From: Clostridia bacterium
Lineage (GTDB): Bacteria > Bacillota > Clostridia > Oscillospirales > Acutalibacteraceae
Reading direction: 5' to 3'
DNA: 43,869 bases
Assembly: GCA_017473435.1 (NCBI GenBank)
Contig: JAFULG010000023.1
Coordinates: 1-43,869, forward strand
The notes below the pieces were generated by a model that saw nothing but the letters and a program-made list of their open reading frames with translations, made no database searches and was not told where the DNA came from. The position numbers were made by a program, and so were the translations under genes. Below are positions 7,139 through 15,002 of this stretch, in pieces (position 1 is the stretch's first letter; every line of letters begins with the position of its first letter).

Positions 7139-9694
7139 TTATTTTACTGTAACTGTCGCAGCTTTATAGCCACCGTTAACATTGCCGGATGGTGTCTTAA
7201 TGCCGGCGCGTACTGCGAAAGTATATTTCGAACCGGACTTAAGGCTGAAATTAAGATTCTGTACGGAAGAATAAGTCTTAAGGAACTTATAGCCTCCGTT
7301 GTCCACGCTGTAATAAACATGATACATTTCAGCGCCGCTTACAGCATCCCAGGTAACATTTACTTTTCCTTTTGAAGGTGAGCTGGCCTTTGCCGTTACA
7401 GTTGCAGGAAGTGTAGCTGTTGTAAATTCAACAAAATCACTCCAGATTACATTACCTGAGTTTATAATATACGGACGGATTGCAAAGGTATACTTCGTTC
7501 CTGCCTTCTGATTGGTAAAGGTATGGGTAAGAGCTGTAGTTGAATTTAATACAGTCTTCCAGGAAGAACCCGATTTCACGAAAATCCTGTAACCTGTTGC
7601 ACCTGCACATTTTGTCCAGTTAAGTGTAACTGAACTTGTAGTCTGTTTTGCTGTAACCTTTGCAGGTTTTACAGTTTTTGTTGCTGTTGCAATCTGGGTA
7701 AAATCACTCCATACAACCGTGTTGCCATTCTTTATGAAAGGACGTACTGCATAAATATACTTTGTTCCGGCATTGAGATTTTTAACCGTATATGTTGTTG
7801 CAGAAGTTGTATTTACTACACTCCATCCTGAACCCGACTTAACAAAAATTCTGTAGCCTGTTGCGCCTGCACATTTAGTCCAGTTGAGGGTAACAGAATT
7901 TGTAGTCTGAGTTGCAGTAACCTTTGCGGGTTTAACAGTCATTGTTGCTGTGGGAGTCTCCTTATAGTCACTCCATACAACAGTATTGCCGTTTCTTACA
8001 TAAGGACGTACAGCGAAGGTATACATTGTACCTGAGGAAAGACCCTTGACATCAACTGTTGTTGCTGTAGTTGAATTCATCGCCGTATTCCAGGAAGTTG
8101 AAGTGCCTACCTTGTAGAAAATTCTGTAGCCTGTTGCACCTGCACATTTTGCCCAAGTGAGTCTGATTGCATTTGCTCCGGGAGTCGCCTGTACATTTGC
8201 AACAACGGTTTTTGTTGCAGTATCACAGGTTGAATATTTTGAAGCCAATGTAAGATTGCCGTTATTTGTCCATGCGGCACGCACTGCAAAGGTATACATT
8301 GTGCCTGCTTTGAGGTTTTTAACTGTATATTCAACAGCTTTAACATTAGCTAGAAGCTTCCAGCCGCTACCTGATTTCTGATATACATTATAGCTTTCTG
8401 CACTCTGAACTGCTGACCACGTAAGCTTAATCTGATTTGTGGTCTGTGTTGCTGAAACTGTAACAGGTCTGTTGGAAAGCACATCCTTCTTTGTCTCTGT
8501 ACAGTTGGTGCACTTGTATTCCTTATAGCCGTCAGCAGCATAGGTGGGTACCTGATGCTTCACCATTGCAAAGTTGTGTCCCTTTGCGGCTACATTTTCA
8601 GTAGGCTGATCACCGCAAACGCTGCACTTGCTTACCTTTACACCGGGAGCGGTGCAGGTTGATGAATCGGTAACAACATAATATGTGTGAGCTGCAGGCT
8701 TTCCTTCTGTTTTGCCGCAGTATTCACAATGCTTTGCCTTTTTACAGGTTGCGTTTATCCAACTGTGGCTGTCACAGGGATTAATCAGTATATCTTCACC
8801 CTTGGGAAAATTCTTGATAAGGGAATCATAATCAACCAGAACATCCATACGGACATATTCAGCTATGTAGCCTTCAGCAAGAGCGTCACCAAGCTTATAG
8901 TTGTCACCTACAGCTTTAAATGCCATAAAATCCTTCTTGGGTGCGGATGAGCCGTCGTCAAAGCTCGGCTTTGATGTTTCATAGGAAATGGAGCAGTCGC
9001 TTACATATGACTTACCGGGAAGAGTATTGGTAAATGAAAAATCAATACCGGCTACCTTTGCGGTGATTTCGGAATCACCTGAAACTGAGAAGGTGAAATT
9101 GTCGAACGCATTGGCTGCATAATTGCAGAAGCTTATACCGTTGCCCCAGTACATCCAGTTGTAAATATTTGCTCCGTTGATTGAAAGAGCCGAACCGTCG
9201 ACTACCTTGATGCAATGAGCATAGTTATTACCGATTCCGTAATATCCGTTGGTTCCCATAACAACGTTTATATTATTAAGGATTCTTAGGGAAGCATTCT
9301 TGCCGTTGACGCAAATTGCAGAAGTGCCGGGAGCGGCAGAGTTAACTATAATATCACTTCTGGTTTTTCCGCTATTGAGAATAACAAGAGATGTATCGTT
9401 ACCTACAGTTATAAAATCTTTGATTTTTTCTCCTTCGCCTGTTATGGAATAACCGTTGAGATCGATGGCAAAAGCCTCTTTATTCTTTATAACAGCGAAG
9501 GTCTGATCTGCAGTTATGTTTGCGATAAGACGAATTGCCGAATTTCTTCCCGCAATAGCAATTGCATTGTTGAATTCGGTTGCATTCTTTACCTCATAAA
9601 CCGTTAAATCTGATTCAGCAGACGCCATCAGGGACGCTGCGCTTAACAGCATAAGCATACACAGCACAAGACTCAATATTTTTTTGGCTTTCAT
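7139..9694 (-). CDS. Secreted multidomain protein with five fibronectin-III-like repeats
   Basis: An 851-residue protein. It has a signal peptide (MKAKKILSLVLCMLMLLSAASLMASA, cleavage before ESDL). A region at about 28-300 has alternating short strands (AIRLIANITADQTF, LVILNSGKTRSDIIV, ALSINGANIYNW) that reads as a right-handed beta-helix. A Cys/His-rich segment at about 308-410 has CEYCGK, CSVCGD and CTNCTE pairs. Five FN3 modules run from about 425 to 851, recognisable by repeated VTATQTTNSVTLNWTKCAGA and GTKYTFAIRPYI motifs. There is no LPXTG or other wall anchor, so it may be released or held non-covalently. It forms its own unit between promoter B and the terminator at 7097. The FN3 modules are close copies, with two nearly identical, showing recent internal duplication. 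The ligand is unknown. Confidence 0.85.
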   Translation of the reverse strand: MKAKKILSLVLCMLMLLSAASLMASAESDLTVYEVKNATEFNNAIAIAGRNSAIRLIANITADQTFAVIKNKEAFAIDLNGYSITGEGEKIKDFITVGNDTSLVILNSGKTRSDIIVNSAAPGTSAICVNGKNASLRILNNINVVMGTNGYYGIGNNYAHCIKVVDGSALSINGANIYNWMYWGNGISFCNYAANAFDNFTFSVSGDSEITAKVAGIDFSFTNTLPGKSYVSDCSISYETSKPSFDDGSSAPKKDFMAFKAVGDNYKLGDALAEGYIAEYVRMDVLVDYDSLIKNFPKGEDILINPCDSHSWINATCKKAKHCEYCGKTEGKPAAHTYYVVTDSSTCTAPGVKVSKCSVCGDQPTENVAAKGHNFAMVKHQVPTYAADGYKEYKCTNCTETKKDVLSNRPVTVSATQTTNQIKLTWSAVQSAESYNVYQKSGSGWKLLANVKAVEYTVKNLKAGTMYTFAVRAAWTNNGNLTLASKYSTCDTATKTVVANVQATPGANAIRLTWAKCAGATGYRIFYKVGTSTSWNTAMNSTTATTVDVKGLSSGTMYTFAVRPYVRNGNTVVWSDYKETPTATMTVKPAKVTATQTTNSVTLNWTKCAGATGYRIFVKSGSGWSVVNTTSATTYTVKNLNAGTKYIYAVRPFIKNGNTVVWSDFTQIATATKTVKPAKVTAKQTTSSVTLNWTKCAGATGYRIFVKSGSSWKTVLNSTTALTHTFTNQKAGTKYTFAIRPYIINSGNVIWSDFVEFTTATLPATVTAKASSPSKGKVNVTWDAVSGAEMYHVYYSVDNGGYKFLKTYSSVQNLNFSLKSGSKYTFAVRAGIKTPSGNVNGGYKAATVTVK

Positions 9695-9731
9695 AAAAAC
9701 AACTCCTTTGAATAAATATTCTGCCGTAATT

Positions 9732-9775
9732 ATTGTACATTACCGCAAATTGAAATACACCCTACAAATGTAGGG
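9732..9775 (-). promoter_or_regulatory. Promoter B with 16-bp palindromic operator
   Basis: CCCTACATTTGTAGGG (9760-9775) overlaps a poor -35 (GTGTAT, 9755-9760). A 17-base spacer and -10 TACAAT (9732-9737) follow. The ATG of the FN3 gene is 38 bp downstream of the -10 box. The register is the same as in promoters A, C and D. Confidence 0.85.
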
Positions 9776-9821
9776 GTGTCAAAGCAAAAAAAACAATTGA
9801 ATATTAAGGCAATTTGCACAA

Positions 9822-9854
9822 AAACGCCCCCGAAAATATCGGGGACGCTTTTTT
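9822..9854 (-). terminator. Terminator of the HEAT lipoprotein gene
   Basis: GCGTCCCCGA pairs with TCGGGGGCG and is followed on the minus strand by a run of T. It lies about 30 bp past the stop at 9882. The AAAAAA on the other side could help it work in both directions. Confidence 0.85.
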
Positions 9855-9881
9855 CAATATTTCAGCAAGCTTATCTGTTAA

Positions 9882-11099
9882 TTATTTTGCTGCAAGTGCT
9901 GCATCAAGCTTGTCCTGTAATGAATTTTTATCAAATTCTTTTTCAGTTGCATCAATACCTGCCTGAAGAGCTTCAAGGTCAGCTTTGTCACCGAATGTTG
10001 CTACCACCTTAATGCATTGCTCTCTGAGAAGTCTGTCCTTGCTTGCATTGTTAAAGATATTTTTCATTATCTCAACAACCTCTTCAGCATCAAAGTATGA
10101 AGCCTCGGCAAACCACTTGTCATAGTTTGTTTTACCCTTAAGTGAAATTTTGTTAACTACCTGCCAGTTGGGAAGACCTGTATCCTCAAAAGTAGCCTTG
10201 AAGTATTCCATAGTTGCCTTATAAGCGGCTTCGGAATAAGCATCGTGTGCCGGATAGTTATACCACATTCTGCAAAGAGCATCGCCTGCATTTGAATGAA
10301 GATCAGCCTGATTTTCGTCCAAAAGGATTTCCTTGAGAACAGGAACAAATCTGTCATCCTTAAGCTTGTAGCAATAAAGAACAGCTTCCTTTCTTACATC
10401 CTTGTCTTCATCCTCAATCAGCTTGAACATCATCTGAGCAAGAGGCTCTGTGTCATCTGTGCGGATATACTGAACAGCATAGCAGACAACTCTTCTGATA
10501 TTTGCATCAGCCGAATCGCTGAGTGAAATTACAAAATCAATAAATTCCTTATTCTCGCAGTAATTATACGATGTATAGCGTAATGCCTGATAAATCGCAA
10601 TGCTCTCCTTTTCAGAAAGAATCTTTGTGAGAACAGGAGTATAAGCTGCTACAGTTTCATCGAAAAGCTGATTGTTAAGCTGCTGATAATAGTAGGCTCT
10701 TACCTTGGCTGAGCCGTTTGCAAGAACAGCATCGGCACATTCAAGCACATTGGGGAATGTGGCCTTTTCACCCTTGAGGAACTTAAGAGCCTCGTCAGTT
10801 GCGTTTTCTTCAAAATCACATCTGTCATCAACCTCTGCAAAATCAATAGTCTCAATAATAGCGACATATTCATCTGCTGTGGGAGCCGTCTTGTCCTTAA
10901 CGAGCTTTGAAACGAGGTCTTCACCTGTCATTTCAGCGTACTGCTCAAGCTTGATTCCGTGAATCTCGCCCTTGATGGGAGCTTCTGAAGCAGTGGTGCT
11001 TTCGGGCACATCCGGGGTTTCGGGTGTCTCTCCGCCGCCGCATGCCGCAAATGTAAAGAGCATAAGAACGGCAAGAATAAGTGCTGTAAATTTCTTCAT
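9882..11099 (-). CDS. HEAT-repeat-like lipoprotein
   Basis: The start at 11099 is chosen because AAAGGAG lies 7 bases upstream. It yields 405 residues with a lipoprotein signal, MKKFTALILAVLMLFTFAAC, with Cys20 as the lipid-modified residue and GGGETPETP as linker. The mature part is almost all helical and repetitive: VLECADAVLANGSAKVRAYYYQQL, SDSADANIRRVVCYAVQYI, EDEDKDVRKEAVLYCYKL and SKDRLLREQCIKVVATFGDKADLEAL resemble HEAT repeats with the conserved D-x-x-V/I-R pattern. HEAT proteins act as protein-binding scaffolds. It is attached to the outer face of the membrane. It is transcribed alone from promoter C, but a 279-bp palindromic element lies in its long leader. The partner is unknown. 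Confidence 0.78.
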   Translation of the reverse strand: MKKFTALILAVLMLFTFAACGGGETPETPDVPESTTASEAPIKGEIHGIKLEQYAEMTGEDLVSKLVKDKTAPTADEYVAIIETIDFAEVDDRCDFEENATDEALKFLKGEKATFPNVLECADAVLANGSAKVRAYYYQQLNNQLFDETVAAYTPVLTKILSEKESIAIYQALRYTSYNYCENKEFIDFVISLSDSADANIRRVVCYAVQYIRTDDTEPLAQMMFKLIEDEDKDVRKEAVLYCYKLKDDRFVPVLKEILLDENQADLHSNAGDALCRMWYNYPAHDAYSEAAYKATMEYFKATFEDTGLPNWQVVNKISLKGKTNYDKWFAEASYFDAEEVVEIMKNIFNNASKDRLLREQCIKVVATFGDKADLEALQAGIDATEKEFDKNSLQDKLDAALAAK

Positions 11100-11129
11100 A
11101 ATGATTCTCCTTTTTTGTTTTTGTAAGAT

Positions 11130-11408
11130 AAGTTGGCGGTAATCGAACACAATAAGTCTGTAATGCCCGATTTATGCCGCCTTTGATGATTTTTTCTCCT
11201 CGCAATACGCGAGTATGGCTTTGTCGAAGAAAATCCCAAATGCAACACAACTCGGACATTTCAGATTCTTCGAAGTTTAACGGGTGGAGATTTTTATTGC
11301 AGCAAGGCAAAAACCGCAAGGAATACTTGTGTATTTCGAGGATTTTTAACGAAGCTGCGGTAAAAATATACCCCGTTAAACCTTATTGAGTTCGACTACC
11401 GCCAACTT
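11130..11408. mobile_element. MITE-like element in the leader of the HEAT lipoprotein gene
   Basis: A 279-bp non-coding block is bounded by 27-bp terminal inverted repeats (11130-11156 and 11382-11408) that match at 25 of 27 positions. They begin AAGTTGGCGGTA and end CAATAAG. Inside there is further nested self-complementarity, for example GTTTAACGGG near 11275 against CCCCGTTAAAC near 11371. No transposase or credible gene is inside. It sits between promoter C and the lipoprotein ATG, so the transcript must carry a very large hairpin. Confidence 0.75.
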
Positions 11409-11424
11409 ACTCTTACTTGATTTT

Positions 11425-11468
11425 ATTCTACAATATCCGAATTTACATGTCACCCTACAAATGTAGGG
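11425..11468 (-). promoter_or_regulatory. Promoter C with 16-bp palindromic operator
   Basis: CCCTACATTTGTAGGG (11453-11468) overlaps the -35 (GTGACA, 11448-11453). A 17-base spacer and -10 TAGAAT (11425-11430) follow. The MITE-like element begins just downstream. The target is the HEAT lipoprotein gene, with a leader of about 320 bases. Confidence 0.83.
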
Positions 11469-11482
11469 TGAGAGCATAAAAA

Positions 11483-12949
11483 TCATCTGATAATAAGTCT
11501 GCCCGTAATGTCACGGTCAAGGTTCTGATGATTTGAAAGGTACTCATCAAAAATACCGAGGCATGAGGTCGCAACAACAACAGGCTTACCGTTTTCAAAG
11601 ATTTCATCAAGTGAAATGTTGAAGAAGTCCTCAAGGTTATTGAAATGGAATTGCTGTAGACCTACTCTGTAAATCTTATCATCCTTCAATGGCTTACCCT
11701 TGAAATCAAATCGCAGGAACTCATGAGATTCCCTGTCATAAACCACTCTCACACCCGATGAGAATTGATAAAACTCACAGTGTGCACCTTCCCACACCTC
11801 GTCACGCACCATATGTTTAATCATCCGCTTGAGCTGCTCACCCGTAACCTTAATCATATAAGCTGCATCATCATACGGGAAGCACTCGCAAAGATCGGAG
11901 TAAAGTACAATGGGACCAAGCTCCGTACTGCGGACACTGCCTGAGCCTAAAAGCATAATATCAAGGCCGAGGCACTCACACATAATATCAGAAAGCAAGC
12001 CTCCCAAAGCTGTTTCCTGAGTACGTGAGGGATGGGTAAGACACCTTTTGAGTCTTGTTACTACTCTGCCGTATTTTGCATCTGTCTGTTCCTTGTACCG
12101 CGACAGAATGCTTTCAAGTTTTTCGTCTCTCGGACAATGCTTATCGTTGATAGGAATAGTTTTCCATGTGTAGCTGTCAATACAGTTGTTGTCGGTATCA
12201 ATCATAATATCAAAGCGGCCTATCTGATCTGTGCCCGTGCCTGCCTGCACAATAACAACATCATTAACTACAGCAGGCTCGTCAATAAAGGTGTGCGAAT
12301 GACCGCCCACAATTACATCAACACCCCAGTCAGGGTCAAGCTGTGCGGCAAGCTTTTTATCCTCCTCGAAGCCTATATGTGTAAGAAGCACAGTGAAGTC
12401 GATATCAATTGCATTATAGGTATTACAGATTTTACCCACCTCCTGAGCAGCCTCATCAATGTCAACAAAAGTGCCGATGATACCGTCATTCCTGGTCTGT
12501 GAAAGCACCTCCTGAGTGAGGATGCCGATAAACAAAACCTTCATTCCGTCAATTTCGATAATATGGTGCGGTCTGAAAAGTCTTGCTCCGTTTGTTGTGA
12601 TATGCAAATTCGCATTTATAATAGGAAACTTTGCGCACTTTTCAATAAAGAGCAGATGTGCAATACCGTAATCTGTTTCGTGGTTGCCGGGTGTAACAAC
12701 ATCAGGTGAAAGCATATTCATAATCTCAATAGTTGAAAGCCCCTGAAATTCAGAGTCAATAACCGAACCGCGGAACATATCGCCTGCTATGCAGTAAATA
12801 GTGTTCTTTTCTTCTTCTCTGACCTTACTTACATAGCCCGACAGCATAGAAACGCCGCCCACAAGCTCGTTGTCTATATCTTCGGCAAGGAAATCACCGT
12901 GCATATCGTTTGAGTGAAGTATGGTAAGCTTTTTAAGATTCTTTTCCAT
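11483..12949 (-). CDS. Cytoplasmic 5'-nucleotidase-family metallophosphatase
   Basis: A 488-residue protein with the two-domain plan of UshA/5'-nucleotidases. The N-terminal metallophosphatase domain carries the metal-binding motifs LHSNDMHGD (about 10-18), GDMFRGS, GNHETDYG and GGHSHTF. The C-terminal 5'-nucleotidase domain carries FPYDDAAYMIKVTGEQLKRMI. Family members hydrolyse nucleotides, cyclic nucleotides or nucleotide sugars. Unlike most of the family it has no signal peptide (MEKNLKKLTILHSND), so it should act in the cytoplasm, as YunD-like proteins do. It is the sole gene of the unit driven by promoter D, and no terminator is visible before promoter C, so readthrough is possible. The substrate cannot be read from the sequence. 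Confidence 0.88.
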   Translation of the reverse strand: MEKNLKKLTILHSNDMHGDFLAEDIDNELVGGVSMLSGYVSKVREEEKNTIYCIAGDMFRGSVIDSEFQGLSTIEIMNMLSPDVVTPGNHETDYGIAHLLFIEKCAKFPIINANLHITTNGARLFRPHHIIEIDGMKVLFIGILTQEVLSQTRNDGIIGTFVDIDEAAQEVGKICNTYNAIDIDFTVLLTHIGFEEDKKLAAQLDPDWGVDVIVGGHSHTFIDEPAVVNDVVIVQAGTGTDQIGRFDIMIDTDNNCIDSYTWKTIPINDKHCPRDEKLESILSRYKEQTDAKYGRVVTRLKRCLTHPSRTQETALGGLLSDIMCECLGLDIMLLGSGSVRSTELGPIVLYSDLCECFPYDDAAYMIKVTGEQLKRMIKHMVRDEVWEGAHCEFYQFSSGVRVVYDRESHEFLRFDFKGKPLKDDKIYRVGLQQFHFNNLEDFFNISLDEIFENGKPVVVATSCLGIFDEYLSNHQNLDRDITGRLIIR

Positions 12950-12979
12950 TTTTTGTTCTCCTCGTTTCTCTTTTATTAA

Positions 12980-13023
12980 ATTATAAAGCCCACCCTATCT
13001 TAAGTCACCCTACAAATGTAGGG
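12980..13023 (-). promoter_or_regulatory. Promoter D with 16-bp palindromic operator
   Basis: CCCTACATTTGTAGGG (13008-13023) overlaps a poor -35 (GTGACT, 13003-13008). A 17-base spacer and consensus -10 TATAAT (12980-12985) follow. It drives the metallophosphatase gene and lies immediately after the response-regulator gene's terminator. Confidence 0.85.
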
Positions 13024-13032
13024 TGAAGGTAT

Positions 13033-13064
13033 AAAAAAACCACCGATAAAATCGGTGATTTTTT
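13033..13064 (-). terminator. Terminator of the two-component operon
   Basis: CACCGAT (13041-13047) pairs with ATCGGTG (13051-13057) around a 3-base loop. T-tracts on both sides make it a likely bidirectional terminator just after the response-regulator stop at 13076. Confidence 0.85.
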
Positions 13065-13075
13065 ACAAGGATAAT

Positions 13076-13705
13076 TTAATTTTTACTTTCAGGAATGATT
13101 ATACCACTTTCCCTTGCCTTTACGGCAAGCTCTGTTCTTGTGCGGTAACCCGTTTTTTCCATAAGCACTTGAATATAATCCCTTACAGTATACTGGGAAA
13201 TATTCAGTCTTTCTGCAATTTCTGCATTCGTGTAGCCCAGAATCACCTCTCTTAGAACTGCAATTTCACGCTCGGAAAGGTCTGTGCTTTTAATGTTGCC
13301 GAAGCTGACCGACGGTGTTTTATCGGGATAAATATTCTCCCCCGCCATTGTTCTGTCCATAAGCTCTAAAATAGGCTCTTCGCTTACCTCCTTGTACCAG
13401 AAGGAGTCAACACCTATGGTTTTTGCCCTTTCAAGATATGACACCTCAGGCATTGAAGTAACAATAATTATTTTTATGTTCGGATGCTTTTGCTTGATTC
13501 TTTCTGCAGCATCAAGTCCGTTTGAGTTAAGCTCGGTGCAGACATCCATAAGTATCAGGTCAATCTGTGACTGATCGCAGTATATGTCTGTCATATCGGC
13601 ATTTTTAATTGAATGAACAAGTCTGTATTTGTCGCTCATTGAAATGAAAGCTTCAAAAAGCTGTCGTGGCATAGCCTGATCTTCAACGACCATTACATTA
13701 TACAT
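13076..13705 (-). CDS. NarL/LuxR-family response regulator
   Basis: A 209-residue protein. The receiver domain (1-120) has the acidic pair Glu8-Asp9, the phospho-acceptor Asp54 in LILMDVCTE, Thr83 in IIVTS and Lys105 in FWYKEVS. The C-terminal LuxR-type helix-turn-helix (about 142-205) has LSEREIAVLREVILGYTNAE, then IAERLNISQYTVRDYIQ. Such regulators bind DNA as dimers when phosphorylated. The gene overlaps the kinase gene by 8 bp and is the last of a three-gene operon. It is the obvious candidate to recognise the CCCTACATTTGTAGGG palindromes, whose 7-2-7 spacing is that known for NarL-class sites. That link is inference from proximity and geometry. No palindrome precedes its own operon, so it is not obviously autoregulated. 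Confidence 0.92.
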   Translation of the reverse strand: MYNVMVVEDQAMPRQLFEAFISMSDKYRLVHSIKNADMTDIYCDQSQIDLILMDVCTELNSNGLDAAERIKQKHPNIKIIIVTSMPEVSYLERAKTIGVDSFWYKEVSEEPILELMDRTMAGENIYPDKTPSVSFGNIKSTDLSEREIAVLREVILGYTNAEIAERLNISQYTVRDYIQVLMEKTGYRTRTELAVKARESGIIIPESKN

Positions 13706-15002
13706 ATAACTCCTCCTTTGCGGGAATTTTAAGTCTTAATATAAACCTCGGGTAAATATCGGTTTCCATTATACCGCCTGCAGCTTCAACGCTCTGACGA
13801 AGAGACGACAGACCGCCGCCCTCTGAAATTTCACCTTCGGGCTGCACACCATCATTGGTATACTCAATAATAAAGTGGGTATAGGTGCTGTAAAGCTTAA
13901 CCTTCAGCTCCCTTGCCTTTGCATGATGTACGGCATTGGTGAGACTCTCTCTTGCACCGCTCATTACAAATCTCAGAAGACTCTTATATTTCGGTACCGT
14001 GCCGTCGATTATAAGTCTGATACCCATAATTTTAGCCGCATCGTAAAGCTCATCTAAGTTCACATCGTCTTTATTCTCTGCAAAGCCACCATCAAAAAGA
14101 TAAAGAGTTCCGTTCCAGATGTCGATAAGCTCTTGTTTTGTTATATGGGAGTCGGAGTTTTCAATATATCTCTTTGTTGCAAGCTGAGCCTTGCCGAGCA
14201 TATCGTGAATGTTGACCTTTGCGGTGAGTATCTCTCTTTCACGGGTTATATCATAGACATTTTCACCGTATTCCTGAAGTCGTCTGTTGAGTTCACGAAG
14301 CTCGTTATTGGATCTGCGAAGCCTGTTGCTGAGTGCAAACTTTTTTGTTATATCGGTAGCACGGATTTCAAAGAGCTTTTCACCGCCGATTTCTCTTTCG
14401 ATTTTTGTGAAGCTGAGAGTAGTGTTACCCAGCACCGTAACAATAGGATTATCACCTGTCTGTTGAGCGATGTTATCAGGTAGAACTTCTCCCTTTTTCA
14501 GCTTTCTCCAGAATTCATTTGCATCAAAGAGCGGCTCGCCTGTAATAAAGCGGCAAAGATTATCCATTCTGTGGTTGATAAGCTTCGGCACACCGTCTTT
14601 GTTGTGATAGCAAAGACCTGCAGGCAATCTGTCAAGCCCCTCTTTAATTGAAGCAGGAGTAATATGCTCACGCTTCCATTTTAAGACTGCATAAAGAGCA
14701 AAAGCAGAGATAACCGCAAGAATAATCAGGAGTACTACCATCAGAATAAATTGCTCACCCATAAGCATAATATCAAAACCGTCTGTTCTGTGATTTTTGC
14801 GATAATTGAAATTGGCTGAAACAGCTGTTAAGTATAGCACACAAGTAAACGCTGTAAGAACAGTGTTGGCAACGATGTGGTGCTTTTTGAATTCAAAAAT
14901 AACACAGGACACCACGCAGTAGATATTTATTACAAGCAGAATGAGGTTGAAGAAAATCAGTGTGTACTGCAGATATTCGGGCAAATCAAAAAAATTTATC
15001 AT
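13698..15002 (-). CDS. Sensor histidine kinase (NarX/DegS-like ATPase)
   Basis: A 434-residue protein with three membrane helices (about 12-38, 42-62 and 82-107) and a PAS-like segment (about 118-220, RLPAGLCYHNKDGVPKLINHRM). A coiled region (NELRELNRRLQEYGENVYDI) leads to the likely phospho-acceptor His266 in KVNIHDMLGKAQLA. The HATPase domain has the N box RESLTNAVHHAKA (351-363), G1 NDG (383-385) and G2 GGGLSSLRQSVEAAGG. The N-box form with HHA is typical of kinases paired with LuxR-type regulators. It overlaps the sensor gene upstream by 4 bp and the regulator downstream by 8 bp, so all three proteins are made together. The signal is unknown. Confidence 0.88.
   Translation of the reverse strand: MINFFDLPEYLQYTLIFFNLILLVINIYCVVSCVIFEFKKHHIVANTVLTAFTCVLYLTAVSANFNYRKNHRTDGFDIMLMGEQFILMVVLLIILAVISAFALYAVLKWKREHITPASIKEGLDRLPAGLCYHNKDGVPKLINHRMDNLCRFITGEPLFDANEFWRKLKKGEVLPDNIAQQTGDNPIVTVLGNTTLSFTKIEREIGGEKLFEIRATDITKKFALSNRLRRSNNELRELNRRLQEYGENVYDITREREILTAKVNIHDMLGKAQLATKRYIENSDSHITKQELIDIWNGTLYLFDGGFAENKDDVNLDELYDAAKIMGIRLIIDGTVPKYKSLLRFVMSGARESLTNAVHHAKARELKVKLYSTYTHFIIEYTNDGVQPEGEISEGGGLSSLRQSVEAAGGIMETDIYPRFILRLKIPAKEELYV

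Noticed and set aside
10945-11389. Short reading frames inside the MITE-like element on both strands
   Set aside because: They have no ribosome site or recognisable domain, and the block's symmetry explains them.
7036-13023. CRISPR-like array from the repeated CCCTACAAATGTAGGG
   Set aside because: The copies are 1.5-2.7 kb apart, each in a promoter, with genes between. There are no regular spacers and no cas genes.
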